The position numbers and the translations under genes were made by a program. From Panicum virgatum (Eukaryota; Streptophyta; Magnoliopsida; Poales; Poaceae): a DNA stretch of 64,000 nucleotides. Numbering within the stretch: the stretch's first letter is position 1; every line of letters starts with the position of its first letter. The stretch spans positions 69,872,960 to 69,936,959 of the forward strand of contig NC_053147.1 of NCBI RefSeq assembly GCF_016808335.1, read 5' to 3'. Below are positions 8,832 to 19,729 of this stretch, piece after piece. Under the pieces are notes generated by a model that was given only the letters and a program-made list of their open reading frames with translations, was not told the origin of the DNA and searched no databases.

Positions 8832-10516
8832 TGTAAGGATCGATGGACCAAGAGGGGGGTGAATTGGGCCTTTTTCAATTTCTAAAACAAGGTAAAGCAA
8901 CCTTAACCTATGCAATACTAGTATGGCACCAATTCACCAACCGGATAACTAAGCTACCTACACAAGCTAAGAGAGATAAAAACAAAGTAAAGCCTAGCAA
9001 GGTAGAGCTAAGTTATGATCTCTAAGTCAAGCACATGAGTAAATTGCATGAAAGAAAATGCTTGAATAAAGAGAGTGGACAAGAGACGACCGGATTTTTT
9101 CCCGTGGTGTCGATGTGTTGGCACACACCCCTAGTCCACGTTGTGACACTCACTAAGAGTCTTGTCACCTCCCATGTCACCGAGACTTGGGCGCTCACTA
9201 AGAGTCTCCGTTCACCATCCCGGCGTGGTGGAGCTCAAGCCACGTACAATCTTCTTCTCCGGGCTCCCACAATCCTTGGCAAGCTCCGCGAGAAACACCC
9301 CGATCACCAAGATCGCCTAGGTGATGCCAATCACCAAGAGTAACAAGCTAAGGCCTTCACTTGAGCAAGAACCGATCACCAAGAACGGATGCACACTAGC
9401 TTCTCTCTACTCAAGTCCTTAATCTTGCTTCTTGATTGATTGAAAACACAAGTATGTGAATGATGAAGCTCAATGTGGCTCTTGACTATAGTATGAGTGT
9501 ATGGATGTTGCCTGGTGTCAAGAGTGGGCGAAATGACCCATTGGAGGGGTATATATAGGCAGCTCACACAAATAGAGCCGTTGGAGAAAAGCTGCCAGAA
9601 AACTGCGTAGCGCCGGTTAATCCGACGTCCCTCCAATAGTCATCGTCGGTTTAACCGGTGAATGTAAACTGCCACTTCTGAAAACTAGCCGTTACCACTT
9701 GGGCAGATTAACCGACGTATCATCGGTTTAACCGGTGAGTGTAGTTGTCCACTGATCAACTGAAAAACCAAGTCTCTGGACAACTGCACCGACGTTAACT
9801 CAAACCTATCGTCGGTTTAACCGGTGAGTACAACTTTTGAATTCCTCTGAAAAACCATCTCACTGGTCAATTGCACCGACGTCTTGATTTAAACAGCGTC
9901 GGTTTAACCGGTGTATAGAACTTGAAATACCCTGGAAAAACCAACTCTGGACTAATGCACCGACGTTAATTTCAAACACGTCGGTTTAACCGGTGTATTG
10001 AATTTGTCCAGACTCTGCTGACTTCGTTTAACCGACGTATAGAAAATTGAGAGCGTCGGTTAAACCGGTGTAGAGACTTTTTCTGATTTTGTCTTTTCTG
10101 ATTTGAGTCTTGAATGAAATCCAAATATTCTTGAGATATAGTTTGAGAACCAATTATTTGAACTTCTAGAAACCTGAGTGACCATAGTGTGCATCCATTT
10201 TCAAATGATCATGTCCATGCTCAAGTTACTTAGCCTTAACCCCTCTTAATAGTGCGATCACTACAAAACTATAAAACCTATACTAACCTAAGTGTCCTTC
10301 TCAACCTTATGACACTTAGGACTAGAAAGATCCTTAGTCTTGACATAAAATTGAGTTGAATACCGAGATCGCCTTTTTGAATAATGAAATTGAGGGGCCT
10401 CTTTTGACATATGACCAAATGAGCGATAATGATCTATTTAGCTGCACAAACTCATTAGTCACAATAATGGTTGTCATTAATCACCGAAACATACCTTGAG
10501 GGCCTAGATGCTTACA
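8832..10516 (-). repeat. 5' LTR of the Sirevirus (1,685 bp)
   Basis: The LTR begins TGTAAGCATC and ends CCTTACA on minus (TG...CA). The right end is set by identity with the left LTR and the change to unrelated sequence at 10,517. The left end is set by the primer site. It contains a palindromic motif array (9611-10070) and a TATA box on minus (9550-9557). Confidence 0.93.
9550..10070 (-). promoter_or_regulatory. LTR promoter: TATA box preceded by an array of CGTCGGTTTAACCGGTG motifs
   Basis: TATATATA at 9550-9557 is preceded on minus by roughly ten copies of paired half-motifs. Examples are CCGACG separated by some 15 bp from CGTCGGTTTAACCGGTG, between 9611 and 10070. Many copies are arranged as inverted repeats. 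Conserved repeated palindromes in this position are known from Sirevirus LTRs. Activity is inferred. Confidence 0.6.
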
Positions 10517-11360
10517 GCGTTCCCCTCTGTCGCGGCTCTCCTGGTATGATGGGCTCCGGGGGAAGGTGGCGGCGAAAGCTTCAAGGGAAACCCTACAGGT
10601 TCTCTTGGGCATGTCCTCTGCCTCTTGCCCGGGATGATCGTCACCTTTGTCCTCTGCGGTCGAGGGGTGAGGCCGTAGCTAGAGAAGGCGTTCTTGGGGC
10701 GCCCTCCAGCCTTTTTTTTGATTTCCCGCCTGTGGGAGGTTTGTGGATTTGATCCATTGTACTTGCTGTTTCCTCGAGTCGAGGATAACTAGCTTTCATT
10801 TGTTGTAACGGCTTTTGGCCGATTGTTTTGATGAATCAATATTGGAGCAGATTCATCCTATGTGATCAGACTCAGTGTGGTAGCTCCCGTTTTAACGATA
10901 GACCAACGCGCATCACCTCGGGCGAGGGTCGTCTTCATCGTGGTCGACGGGTTCAAGGACAGCCGTCGCCCTTGCCATCGTTCCGTCTACCGTCCTCGGG
11001 CTCTTGCGGACCCGTGAGGCCCGTTTGATGCCCGAGTGTCGGTCGAGATTGGTCAGGCTTCAGCAGCACGTAATGGGTGATCGGCCTGTGGGACCCGGCC
11101 TGCTTCCTGCCCGGCAGGGGCGTGCTCCGGGCGTGTTTTGACGCCGCGTCACTCCGGGGCCCCCATCGGCCGGTGGGGCCTACCGGGCTAGACCCTTTGG
11201 CCTTTTAATACACGGAGCGGGGGTTTCGCCTTCTTGTTTGTCAGGCTCCGACTCCTTTCGTCCGCCGTCTTTCAGCATTCGCCTCCCTTTCTTCTCTCGC
11301 TCGCCATTGCCCTTGTCTTCGCCTCCCTTCCTGCTCTTCGGTCGGAGTTTCGGCGTGGCG
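10517..11360 (+). other. Upstream region and leader of the antisense gene
   Basis: There is no credible coding frame. A TTTTAATACAC segment near 11,205-11,215 could be a TATA-like element for the plus-strand gene starting at 11,361. The C/T-rich stretch that follows would be its 5' leader. The assignment rests on position and composition only. Confidence 0.35.
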
Positions 11361-14300
11361 ATGTCACTGTGGAGGCCATATTCCTTGACCGAGATCCAAC
11401 TCGAGAGGCTGGCCGCGGAGGGGTCGATTCCTCCCAAGGAAGTGGCCCACTAGAGGGCGCCGCCGTCTGTGGAGGTTAGTCCCCATCCACGCCCTGACGA
11501 GGTGGTCACCTTCCACATCTTCTACGCGCGAGGGCTCGGCCACCCTGCCCACCCCTTCCTGCTAGGTTTGCTGGAGGAGTGGAAAATCGGGTTGCATCAC
11601 CTCAACCCCACCGGAATGTTGCACATCGCGGGTTTTGTGACGGTGTGCGAGGCATTCCTCGAGATAGATCCACCTGTAGATCTGTTCCGGGAGATGTTCG
11701 TCGGTCATCCGGTTACGTTGAGGCATGATGCTGGGGCATCGCGTTCGGAAGCATCAATCGTGTCCATGGGCGGCTTTGGCTTGCAGTGGAAACCTGGGAA
11801 GGCCTCTTACCCCCGGTATACCCTCGTCGACAACAACTAGGGGTGGCACGATGAGTGGTTCTGTATCCGGAATCCCTCTGGCAGAGAGGAGTTGTTCCCG
11901 GCGTTTACCAGGAACGCCCCGGAGAAGCGGGATAGTTGAGCCTAGGGGGCTTCCCGGAGGCAGAAGAACCATGTGGAGATGATCGAGGAGGTGTTGAAGG
12001 GTTTGGTGGCTCGCGGTCTGGATGGCACTCGCGTCTTTGCCACCATCTTCCTCCGCAAAGTACACGTTCTTTGCACGCTGCGAGGAAAGATATGAGACTA
12101 TGAGCGCGGCGAGTCGCAAGAGAAGCTGCAGGGTCCTGGCAACTCTGGGTTGTGGAGATGGCTTGACGGCATGATTACGGGGGAAGGCCATCGTCCGATC
12201 GGCGGCCCATCCCCTTTTTGGTCGGGGTCGCCCCCTAATCTGGTAATTACCCGTCTTGTCTTTTATTTCTTGCTCCTCCCTGTTATGTCTTGGCTTTGAT
12301 CCGCTTTACTGTCGTTCGCGACTGCAGGGACTTGGCAAACCCAAATCTCTTCCTCTCCGCAGCAAGGGTCCGGAAGGGGCTGCTCGTCAAGCCGAGCAGC
12401 AAAGGAAGGCCGCGGAGAGGAAGAAGGAGAAGGCGCGCCGTGCCCGGGAGCACGAGAAATGCGAGAAGGAGGTTGCCAAGCTCATTCGCGAGGGGATGGA
12501 CCCCGAGAATTCTCAGGACCTGGTCGATGCCCGGCTCCCGAAGGATCCGGAATCTAGATCCGACGGGGAGGAGGAAGAAGAAAAACTGGAGACACTTGGG
12601 GCGGAGATTTCGGTCCGGACGTATCCCCTGGTGGGATAAGTGAATCTGAGGTCCCCAAGTGCGCTTGCGATGAGACAGAGCCGGAGTCGGCGAAACGGCT
12701 CCGAGGTGAGGGCCTGGGCACGCTGAGGGTCGTCAATGACATTCCCCGGGATGCCGACGACACCCTGCCCCCAAGCCGCAGAGAAGCCAATGGGCCGTCG
12801 TCGCCCATTGTGACGGCTGTCGCGACGTGCCCGCCTCCCACATCATCGGCCGAGGCCATCCCCCCGAAGACGGCGGCGAGAACGTGAGTGCCGTTCCCGT
12901 TCTGGTGTTCCCGGAGGAGCGGCCTTTCGGTGACGCATTTTCCCGTTCTTGTGATGTAGGGCCTCGACCGGTTTCCAGCCGATGGCCGATCCGGTGGAGT
13001 GGACTGAGCATCCCGCGCTGGCAACTCTACTTGCCAGGTGTCGGGGAGGGCGTGTGCCCTTGGGACGTCCTCATTGCAGATGGTGACGGTGGCGATGCCA
13101 GGTCCCATCCTTCCGCCGGTCGGCGTGGCGGCGGCATTCGTGCCACATTCGGCAGGCAACACGGGTGTTCCTGCTGGGAGCTCTCCCTTGTCACCCCCCG
13201 TGGGGGAGGATGCTGTGTTGGAGGGACCGCCGTCGGTAGAGGGCACGCTAGTTCCCTACCGCTTGCCGGAAGGGCCGCTGGAATGGTCGTCTTGCGACGA
13301 GGGCGGCGATGCATGGTTCGTGCTGAACGACTCTCGAGAGGACAAGGTCTGGCAGTACGTGGGTCGGTAGGGCCTCGAAGCTTAGGAGGTGCTTGCCTCC
13401 GCTAAAGGCCACATCGCCCTGGTGTTGAAGGAGGTAGAGCGAGCGGAAAAGCTTGTTACCTATGGCCTGCATCCTATTGTTGGGGTGAGGCCTTTTCATT
13501 GGGTCTGTTCTTTCCTGCCCGTAGGTGTCTTCTCGAGACCCCCTTTCGTTTTCCAGGTGTTGGAAAATATCTCAAAAAGGAAGCCATCTTTCTTGCGGGA
13601 GGAATATGGTCGCGAGAAGGCGGGCAAGGTGGCATGGTGGGACCTCGCGGAGCGGTTGCGTTTCGTGGAGGCCGTGCGTGCCTCGGATACTCAAGAGTAT
13701 CGCCACAACCTCGCGGCCGTGGAGGCTCGGCTGGAGAAGGAACGGGCCCGTCGCGTCTGTGCGGAGGCCAACTTGGCGAAGCAGGAGACGGGTCATCAGG
13801 TGATGGAAAAGGCACTGGATGGTGATTTCCCTCGCATTCCTTTCTTCTAATTATGTTTGTGATATGGCCTCATGGTGTAGAGATGTTTTCTTTCAGAAAT
13901 GACTACCAGGCACCAAGACCTGCGCCGTGAGTTTGACTGACTGCAGTCGTCAGCCCAAGAGGTTTGCTCCTACGTTCATGGCTCCCCGCCTTCAAGTCCT
14001 CTGCAAGATGAACTTCGGCAGGTTCCCAAGGAATTGACTGCGTTGACGGCCATAGCGGCTTACAAAGGGGCTTCGACTGCGTTGAGCGCCGTGGTGCTGT
14101 GTCATCCGGAGCTAGATCTGGCGGGTCTTGAGGATGATCTCTCCGGCGAGAAGCCGTACGAAGACGTCCTTGTGGTGGCCAGGAGGCTGGAGCCCATCGC
14201 CGAAAAGGTGGCGCGAGGTCTGACCTTCGCAGTGGTGAGGAGTTCCGGCGTGCAGAGCGGGAACTGGATGTCAGCGGTGGGAGTGCTGGGGCCATGGCAG

Positions 14301-14368
14301 ACGCATCGTCGACCGGCGGGTCTGTCGTTCCTTCCTCAAGTGTGGATCCATCGTTGCAAAAATAAATG
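11361..14368 (+). pseudogene. Antisense 'putative gypsy-type transposon' gene of the Tat element, with introns and nonsense codons
   Basis: The start is ATG at 11,361 (MSLWRPYSLTEIQLERLAAE). The frame runs through PPKEVAH, a TAG at 11451-11453, then the family core (RPDEVVTFHIFYARGLGHPA; LHHLNPTGMLHIAGFVTVCE), a TAG at 11838-11840 and GWHDEWFCIRNPSG, and meets TGA at 11937-11939. This core matches the plant 'putative gypsy type transposon' domain (Pfam PF04195). Further exon-like parts are a charged Lys/Glu-rich stretch (12,327-12,640, after a CTGCAG acceptor), a helical coiled-coil segment (about 13,558-13,810) and a C-terminal piece (14,034-14,368). Exon borders are approximate. The function is unknown. 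At least some stops replace residues that family members keep, so the gene is dead. Confidence 0.65.
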
Positions 14369-14744
14369 ACACATTAGTTTTTGTCTTACACGAGATTGCT
14401 GGTAAGGAAAAAACATACTGCGCTTTATGGTCAAAGTATTGTTCTATGTTTATTTTTGAAAAAGGTTGTGCTGTTTGCTTTTCTGCTTGCTCGTGAATGT
14501 TTTTGGTCCTCTGCATTCCTTTCTTTTTGGAACTGCGTGCTGATCATGGGCTGCGACGTATAGCCGGGAGCTGCCCAGAGGCATCATTCGCTGGTCGCCG
14601 TAGATCGTTACATGGATCCAATCGATTGGATAGTTTGGAAAAAATGTTTGAGTAGGATGAATAAGCATGTGAATCGGCAGAAAGGGTTGTGCGTTGTGTG
14701 ATGAGGGAAACTGGTGTGTGCGTGCTGCACGGTTTGTCCCAGTG
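14369..14744 (+). other. Non-coding stretch after the antisense gene
   Basis: This T-rich sequence has no convincing frame and probably holds the 3' untranslated region of the antisense gene. I see no further element in it. Confidence 0.35.
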
Positions 14745-15085
14745 AGGCCCCCGAGCGCCTTGGCCTGAGAGTGCTCAGGGCAAGGGTCTATAGAGGCGGG
14801 AAACAACTGAAAGTAGGATGGTCGAAGACCATGGTCTGGCCCCCGAGTGCTCTGAGCCAAATGTGTATGGGTCGGGGTGCTGAAAACTAGATAGCTCGTG
14901 TGTGCTGTGAGTATGTCAGAAATGCAGGTGTCTGGCCTCCGAGTGACTCTGGGCCGCGGTTGGCCGGTTTGGGATGTCGTGTGAGTGCACTATGTTGTGC
15001 GGGGAGGAAAAAATCGACAGGTGTCGGGCCCCCGAGTGCTCTGAGCCGGAAGTGGCCGGGTCGGGGCACTTGGACAGAGCCACTT
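14745..15085 (+). repeat. Degenerate tandem repeat, about 95-bp period, four copies
   Basis: The block GGCCCCCGAGTGCTCTGAGCC and a following GGTCGGGGTGCT-like segment recur near 14,749, 14,838, 14,930 and 15,028. Copies differ by substitutions and small indels. They lie in the spacer between the end of integrase and the antisense gene. Confidence 0.7.
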
Positions 15086-15125
15086 GTGCTGCTTATGGGA
15101 AGAAACGCCGTAACTGTTCTATATT

Positions 15126-16100
15126 CTAAGAGTTGGTCAGAATGTTACCGTCGGAGTCTCTTAGCTTGTAGGTGCCTGGTCGTATCACCTGTGCGATGCT
15201 GTAAGGTTCTTCCCATGGCGGTGACATCTTGTGCCTGTCCTTCGTCAACATGACCCGTCGCAGAACAAGACCTCCGATCTGTAGCATTCTCTCCCATATG
15301 CGCTTCTCGTGGTACCTGCGTAAAGTTTGTTGGTAGCAAGCCGATCGATGTAGCATAGCTAGCCTTGCATCCTCCAAAACTTCCATGGCGTCCCACTGAG
15401 CTTCAGCTGCCATCATTGGGTCAAAGGCTTTGACTCTTGGCGCACCGTAGTCCAGATCGGAGGGCAGTACAGCCTCGGAGCCGTATATTAGGAAGAAGGG
15501 TGTTAGTCCTGTGGACCGGTTAGGTGTAGTTCGCAAGCTCCATAGTACTGCCGACAGCTCTTCCACCCAACAACCCGCGAACTTTTTGAGCATGTCAAAA
15601 ATGCGTGGTTTGAGCCCTTGGAGGATTAGGCCGTTAGCTCTTTCTACTTGCCTGTTTGTGCGCGGGTGTCCGACCGATGCCCAGTCAATCTGGATCCCGT
15701 ATCCATCCACGAACTCTTGGAAGTAGTGACCTGTGAAGTTGGTCCCGTTGTCGGTGATAATGGAGTTGTGCACGCCGAATCTGTACACGATGTCCAGTAA
15801 GAACTTGACGGCCTCCTTGGAGTCGATCGTGGTTATCGGTTTTGCCTCTATCCATTTTGTGAACTTGTTGATTGCAACAAGTAAGTGGGTGAACCCTCCT
15901 GGTGCCTTTTTGAGTGGCCCCACCATGTCCAAACCCCATACAGCGAATGGCCATTTTATGGGGATGGTCTGAAGGGCTTGGGTTGGCAGGTGGGTTTGTT
16001 TGGTGTAGAACTGGCAGCCTTTGCATGCACGGACGATGACTTTCACATTGCGCAGGGCTGTTGGCCAGTAGAATCCTTGTCGAAAAGCCTTTCCGACCAA
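15126..16100 (-). pseudogene. Gypsy integrase (Tat lineage)
   Basis: The frame begins at the end of the H2C2 zinc region (FRQGFYWPTALRNV; CKGCQFYTKQTH). The catalytic core follows with its acidic residues in VWGLDMVGPL, IITDNGTNF and QVERANGLIL. The C-terminal GYPSEAVLPSDL-like region and the beta-rich end (LVLRRV, GTYKLRD) are present. It would join the cDNA to host DNA in the nucleus. It is in the same frame as the RNase H and RT parts upstream but separated by stops, including TAG at 16143-16145. It ends at TAG 15126-15128, where relatives continue for a few residues. It is not functional as it stands. Confidence 0.88.
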
Positions 16101-16349
16101 GGAGCATGGTGCAGCGTGGTGTCCGCAGATCCCGGCATGTATCTAGAGAAGGAGCTCCCTGCTCTGGGCAATGGGGATGCATTTCATGAGAATGCTAGTC
16201 TCTGAGGGTCTACGCTTGTAGAGCTCGCCATCGATTACAGCAAATGTTTTGGCTCGTCGGGCAATACGGTGGGCTGCGTTGCGATCCTCTAGGAGGACTT
16301 CGTGGAGGAGGTAAGACAATAGGTCGTCTCTCCAATCTGTGTTATCTGC

Positions 16350-17069
16350 CTAGCTTTGGTCGGATTGCCCCATAGCGAGATAGGTTGGGCCCCCGGGTTC
16401 CTGGTCGGGGGCTGGGTCGGAGGGAGTGTGCTTTGTTTTTTGTGCATGCTCCGCTTCCTCTGTTTTTGCTCTGTCTACGGCCGGCTGCTTCTCTCGCACC
16501 ATCGGCATGTTCAGGTCATTGACAAAAACGCCGCTGGGTGCCGGCTTGCGCTCGGCGGCCATCTTTGCGAGAGCATCCGCGTCGGGGTTTTGCTTCCGTG
16601 GGATATGGTGGAGCTCCAGACCCCGGAATCTCCCTTCTAGCTTACGAACTTCCTGGCAGTATGCGTCCATGAGAGGGCTCTCGCAGTTGGAGTTCTTCAT
16701 GACCTGGTCGACTACGAGCTTGGAGTCACCGTAGACATACAGGCGGGTTGCTCCGATGTCAATGGCTATGCGGAGGCCGCTGATGAGTGCCTCATACTCT
16801 ATAACGTTGTTGGATGCAGGGAAATGGAGGCGGACCGTGTACTGGAACTTGCCTCCTTCTGGGGAGACCAGGATGACCCCGGCCCCCGCGACGGGTCCCA
16901 TGACCGACCCGTCGAAGTAGAGGGTCTAGTACTCATGAGAGATTTCTGGGGTCGGGGCTTGGACCTCTGTCCACTCGGCGATGAAGTCGGCCAGGGCCTG
17001 AGACTTTATCGCCGTGCGTGGCACGAACTTGACGTTGTAGCCCATTAGCTCGACCGCCCATTTGGAGAT
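16350..17069 (-). pseudogene. Gypsy RNase H region (Tat-type)
   Basis: After a TGA at 17070-17072 the same frame continues with KWAVELMGYNVKFVPRTAIK and ADFIAEWTEV, a TAG at 16926-16928, and TLYFDGSVMGPVAGAGVILV. The acidic residues sit in YFDGS, EYEALISGL and YGDSKLVVDQV, with DADALAKMA near the end. It ends at TAG 16350-16352. The second RNase H after a linker is what one expects of Tat elements. It degrades the RNA strand of the hybrid during reverse transcription. It is dead by nonsense codons but has no frameshift relative to RT or integrase. Confidence 0.85.
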
Positions 17070-18344
17070 TCATCCTACAGCGTCACGATTGCGAACAACT
17101 TCTCCGAGTGGGAACGTGGTGACGACCGACACCTCGTGCTCGGTGAAGTAATGTTGCAGCTTCTTGGCCGCCATGATGACGGCGTAGAGAAGTTTTTGTG
17201 TCTGCGGGTACCGCGACTTGGTGTCGGTCAGTACTTCGCTGACGAAGTAAACGTGTCGCTGGACCTTAAGGGCATGTCCCTGTTCTTCCCTTTCGACCAC
17301 CAAGGCGGCGCTGACCACATGGTTAGTGGCTGCCAAGTAGAGCAAAAGGGGTTCGCAGGGGTCCGGGGCGATGAGCACCGGCGGAGAGGATAAGAGAGCA
17401 TTGAGGCGGTCGAGGGCCATCTGTGCCTCCTCCATCCAGACAAAGGTGTCGGATTTCTTGAGGAGTTTGTACAGCAGTAGGCCTCGTTCTCCCAGTCGGG
17501 CGATGAACTGGCTGAGTGCCACTAGGCACCCGGTTAGCCTCTGGATGCCCTTAACGCCACGAATGGATCCCATGTTAGTGATGGCCACAATTTTGTTGCG
17601 GTTGGCTTCGATGCCACACTCAGACACTATGTACCCGAGGAGTTTGCCCTTGGGCACACCGAATGTGTATTTTTCAAGATTCAACTTGATGTTGAATCTC
17701 TTGAGATTTGCGAACGTGGTGCTTAGGGCGGTGACCAGGTCGCCCGCGCGCGGTGTCTTGACGACGATGTCATCAACGTAGACCGCGACCGTCACCCGAG
17801 GCGGATCCGGCCGGTTGGGGTCGATCGGCGGGTTGATCTGGTTGGAGAAGTAGGCTTGCATGCATCGCTGGTATGTTGCCCCTGCGTTCTTGAGACCGAA
17901 AGGCATCAACACATAGCAGTACGAGCCAAACGGTGTGATGAAGGATGTCGCAACCTGGTCGGATTCCTTCATCGCTATCTGGTGATAGCCCGAGTAAGCA
18001 TCTAGGAACGACAAGATTTCGCACCCGGAGGTGGAGTCGATTATCTGATCTATCCTAGGAAAAGGAAAAGGGTCTTTGGGGCAAGCCTTGTTCAGGCTGG
18101 TGTAATCAACACACATCCTTCATTGACCGGTTTTCTTTTTTACAAGGACTGGGTTAGAGAGCCAGTCGGAGTGGTAGACTTCCTTGATGAAGCCAGCAGC
18201 TAATAGCTTAGCTATCTCCTCTCCTATGGCCCTGCGCCTCTCGTCGTCGAAGTGGCGCAGTCGTTGCTGGACAGGCTTGGATCCCGGCAAAATGCGGAGC
18301 TCATGCTCGACGACCTCCCTTGGGATGCCCGGCATGTCGGAGTC
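17070..18344 (-). pseudogene. Gypsy reverse transcriptase with first RNase H (Tat lineage)
   Basis: The stretch starts DSDMPGIPREVVEH, continues with FIKEVYHSDWLSNPVLVKKK, has TGA at 18120-18122 where relatives carry Trp, and then MCVDYTSLNKACPKDPFPF. RT motifs are LDAYSGYHQIAM, VLMPFGLKNAGATYQR and the catalytic VYVDDIVVKT. KYTFGVPKGKLLGYIVSECG follows, and the thumb and RNase H start LLLYLAATNHVVSAALV. It ends at TGA 17070-17072. All catalytic Asp residues are kept, so decay is by stops rather than by loss of the active site. Confidence 0.9.
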
Positions 18345-18345
18345 C

Positions 18346-18819
18346 TAGAGACACTTTGGATCAATGACAGAAAAGCGAGAAATAGCTTCGAAAAAAGCCG
18401 GAAAGGTTCTCGGAAAGTTTTGAGCGACGGATTGATGAAACTTGATCACAAAGAAGTGATTTAGAGCTGTCGATATAGAATTTTGAGAGACTTCCAATGA
18501 AGGATAGAACTAGGAACCAAGGGATTTGACGATGGAAAAAGATAAAGGCAGGTTGAAGAGAGAGATCGTCGCACTAAGAGCGTTTTGAAAACTTGGCACA
18601 CTCAAAGCACCGAACACAAGCAAAAGCACATACATTCAACTAACAAGCCAACACCCCTTTCATTAACTTCGCAAAGAAATTTTATAAAGCTATTTTTTTA
18701 TCTTTTTATAATTACAACCATTCAAACCTCTCTTGGCAATTTTAGAAAATTTTAAATCCTTGATTTTTATTAGTGATTTCTAATAACAACCCAAGTTGGG
18801 TAACTTGGGGTGTTATACA
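18346..18819 (-). repeat. Gypsy LTR fragment (5' part, ends in ATAACACCCC on minus)
   Basis: The right edge, on minus, reads TGTATAACACCCCAAGTTACCC, resembling the TGTAACACCCC start of many grass gypsy LTRs. The rest is A/T-rich and non-coding. No partner LTR is visible. The left border with the Tat element is uncertain, so this could also be internal gypsy sequence. Confidence 0.45.
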
Positions 18820-19648
18820 TGTCATATATGTGGGGTGCATCAACACATGTTGGAGAAGTCAAAGTATGTTCAATTCATTTCTCAACTTGCAAAACCTCTT
18901 CTCATCAAGTGACTTGGTGAATATGTCGGCTAGTTGATCTTCGGTGCCCACACTCTCAATGCTAATGTCACCCTTCAATTGATGATCTCTTTTGAAGTGA
19001 TGCCTTATGTCAATGTGCTGGTTCTTGCATGTTGAACCGGATTGTTGGTCATCTTGATTGCACTTTCATTGTCACACAACAATGGTACTTGCTTGAATTT
19101 GATTTGCCTTCATCCAAAACAATTGTGCACAACAACTACCGGTACTAATGTATTCAGCCTCGGCAGTTGATAGTGCAACACTATTTTGTTTCTTTGAGGA
19201 CCATGAAACAAGTGATTTTCCAAATAGTTGGCAAGGCCCACTTGTGCTCTTTCTATTGATCTTGCAACCTCCATTGTCGGAGTCCGAATATCCAATAAGC
19301 TCAAAACTAGACCCCTTAGGATACCACAATCCAACATCTTGTGTGCTCTTCAAGTATCTCAAAATTCTCTTGCATGCCTTCAAGTGACTTTCTCTTGGAG
19401 ATGATTGATATCTAGCACACATGCACACACTAAACATGACATCCGGTCTTGATGCGGTAACATAGAGTAGGCTTCCAATCATAGACCGATATAGCTTTTG
19501 CTCAACCATTTTGCCACTTTCATCACTATCCAATGATCCACTTGTCCTCATAGGTGTGCTCATTGGCTTTGCATCTTCTAGGCCAAACTTCTTGATCATG
19601 TCCTTGATGTTCTTGCCTTGACTAACAAAAGTGCCTTGGAGTATGCTT
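18820..19648 (-). pseudogene. Fragment of a second Sirevirus pol: RT end and RNase H
   Basis: A minus frame holds GTFVSQGKNIKDMIKKFGLE, SMIGSLLYVTASRPDVMFSV, GYSDSDNGGCKINRKSTSG and SWSSKKQNSVALSTAEAEYI, the end of copia RT and RNase H. After a frameshift near 19,075 and another near 18,990 it continues with LLCDNESAIK, IRHHFKRDHQLKGDIS and DQLADIFTKSLDEKRF. Upstream parts are missing. The break at about 19,648 abuts gag sequence of an Athila-like element. Confidence 0.88.
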
Positions 19649-19729
19649 TGTTGGTGTAAAACCACATCTTCGCCTTGCCTAGCAAGGAGAACGGGAACAG
19701 TCGAAGACGAACGTTATTCATCGTGGTAC
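19648..19729 (-). pseudogene. Gag fragment of the older Athila-like element (left of solo LTR)
   Basis: On minus this reads LRLFPFSLLGKAKMWF, the gypsy gag motif, beginning right at the target duplication of the solo LTR. It is the continuation of the gag N-terminal part found at 31,634-31,988, in frame across the insertion. It breaks off at about 19,648 against copia sequence. Confidence 0.75.
19725..19729. repeat. Target-site duplication of the solo Sirevirus LTR, left copy (GGTAC)
   Basis: GGTAC directly precedes TGTAAGG at 19,730. The same five bases follow the LTR's CTACA end at 31,629-31,633. Confidence 0.85.

Larger units (their letters stand above)
1..10516 (-). mobile_element. Sirevirus-type Ty1/copia LTR retrotransposon, RT-deleted, left LTR cut by window edge
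   Basis: The element reads on minus. From right to left it has a 5' LTR, a tRNA-Met-type primer site, gag with two zinc knuckles, protease, integrase, a broken RT/RNase H, a third env-like ORF, polypurine tracts and the first 91 bp seen of the 3' LTR. The order gag-PR-IN-RT-RH is that of copia elements. The long gag, the extra ORF after pol, several AAAGGGGGAG-type tracts and palindromic LTR motifs are hallmarks of the Sirevirus genus. The 91 bp of left LTR visible are identical to 10,426-10,516, so the insertion is probably young. It sits in the Tat element that resumes at 10,517. The left target duplication lies outside the window. Loss of the RT core makes it non-autonomous. Confidence 0.93.
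10517..18345 (-). mobile_element. Tat-lineage Ty3/gypsy retrotransposon, decayed, both LTRs and gag missing
   Basis: Pol is on minus in the order RT, RNase H, integrase (right to left), which is gypsy order. Between pol and the left end lies a gene in the opposite orientation. That antisense gene is characteristic of the Tat branch (RIRE2, Grande and relatives). The left end is truncated by, or hosts, the Sirevirus at 10,516. The right end breaks off upstream of RT near 18,345, so gag, protease, primer site and the 5' LTR are not here. The exact right border is uncertain by some tens of bp. I see no LTR in 10,517-11,200. Confidence 0.85.

Noticed and set aside
10471..11028. Short plus frames at the left end of the Tat element as genes
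   Set aside because: There is no family likeness, and the first overlaps the Sirevirus LTR. They are more likely leader or spacer.
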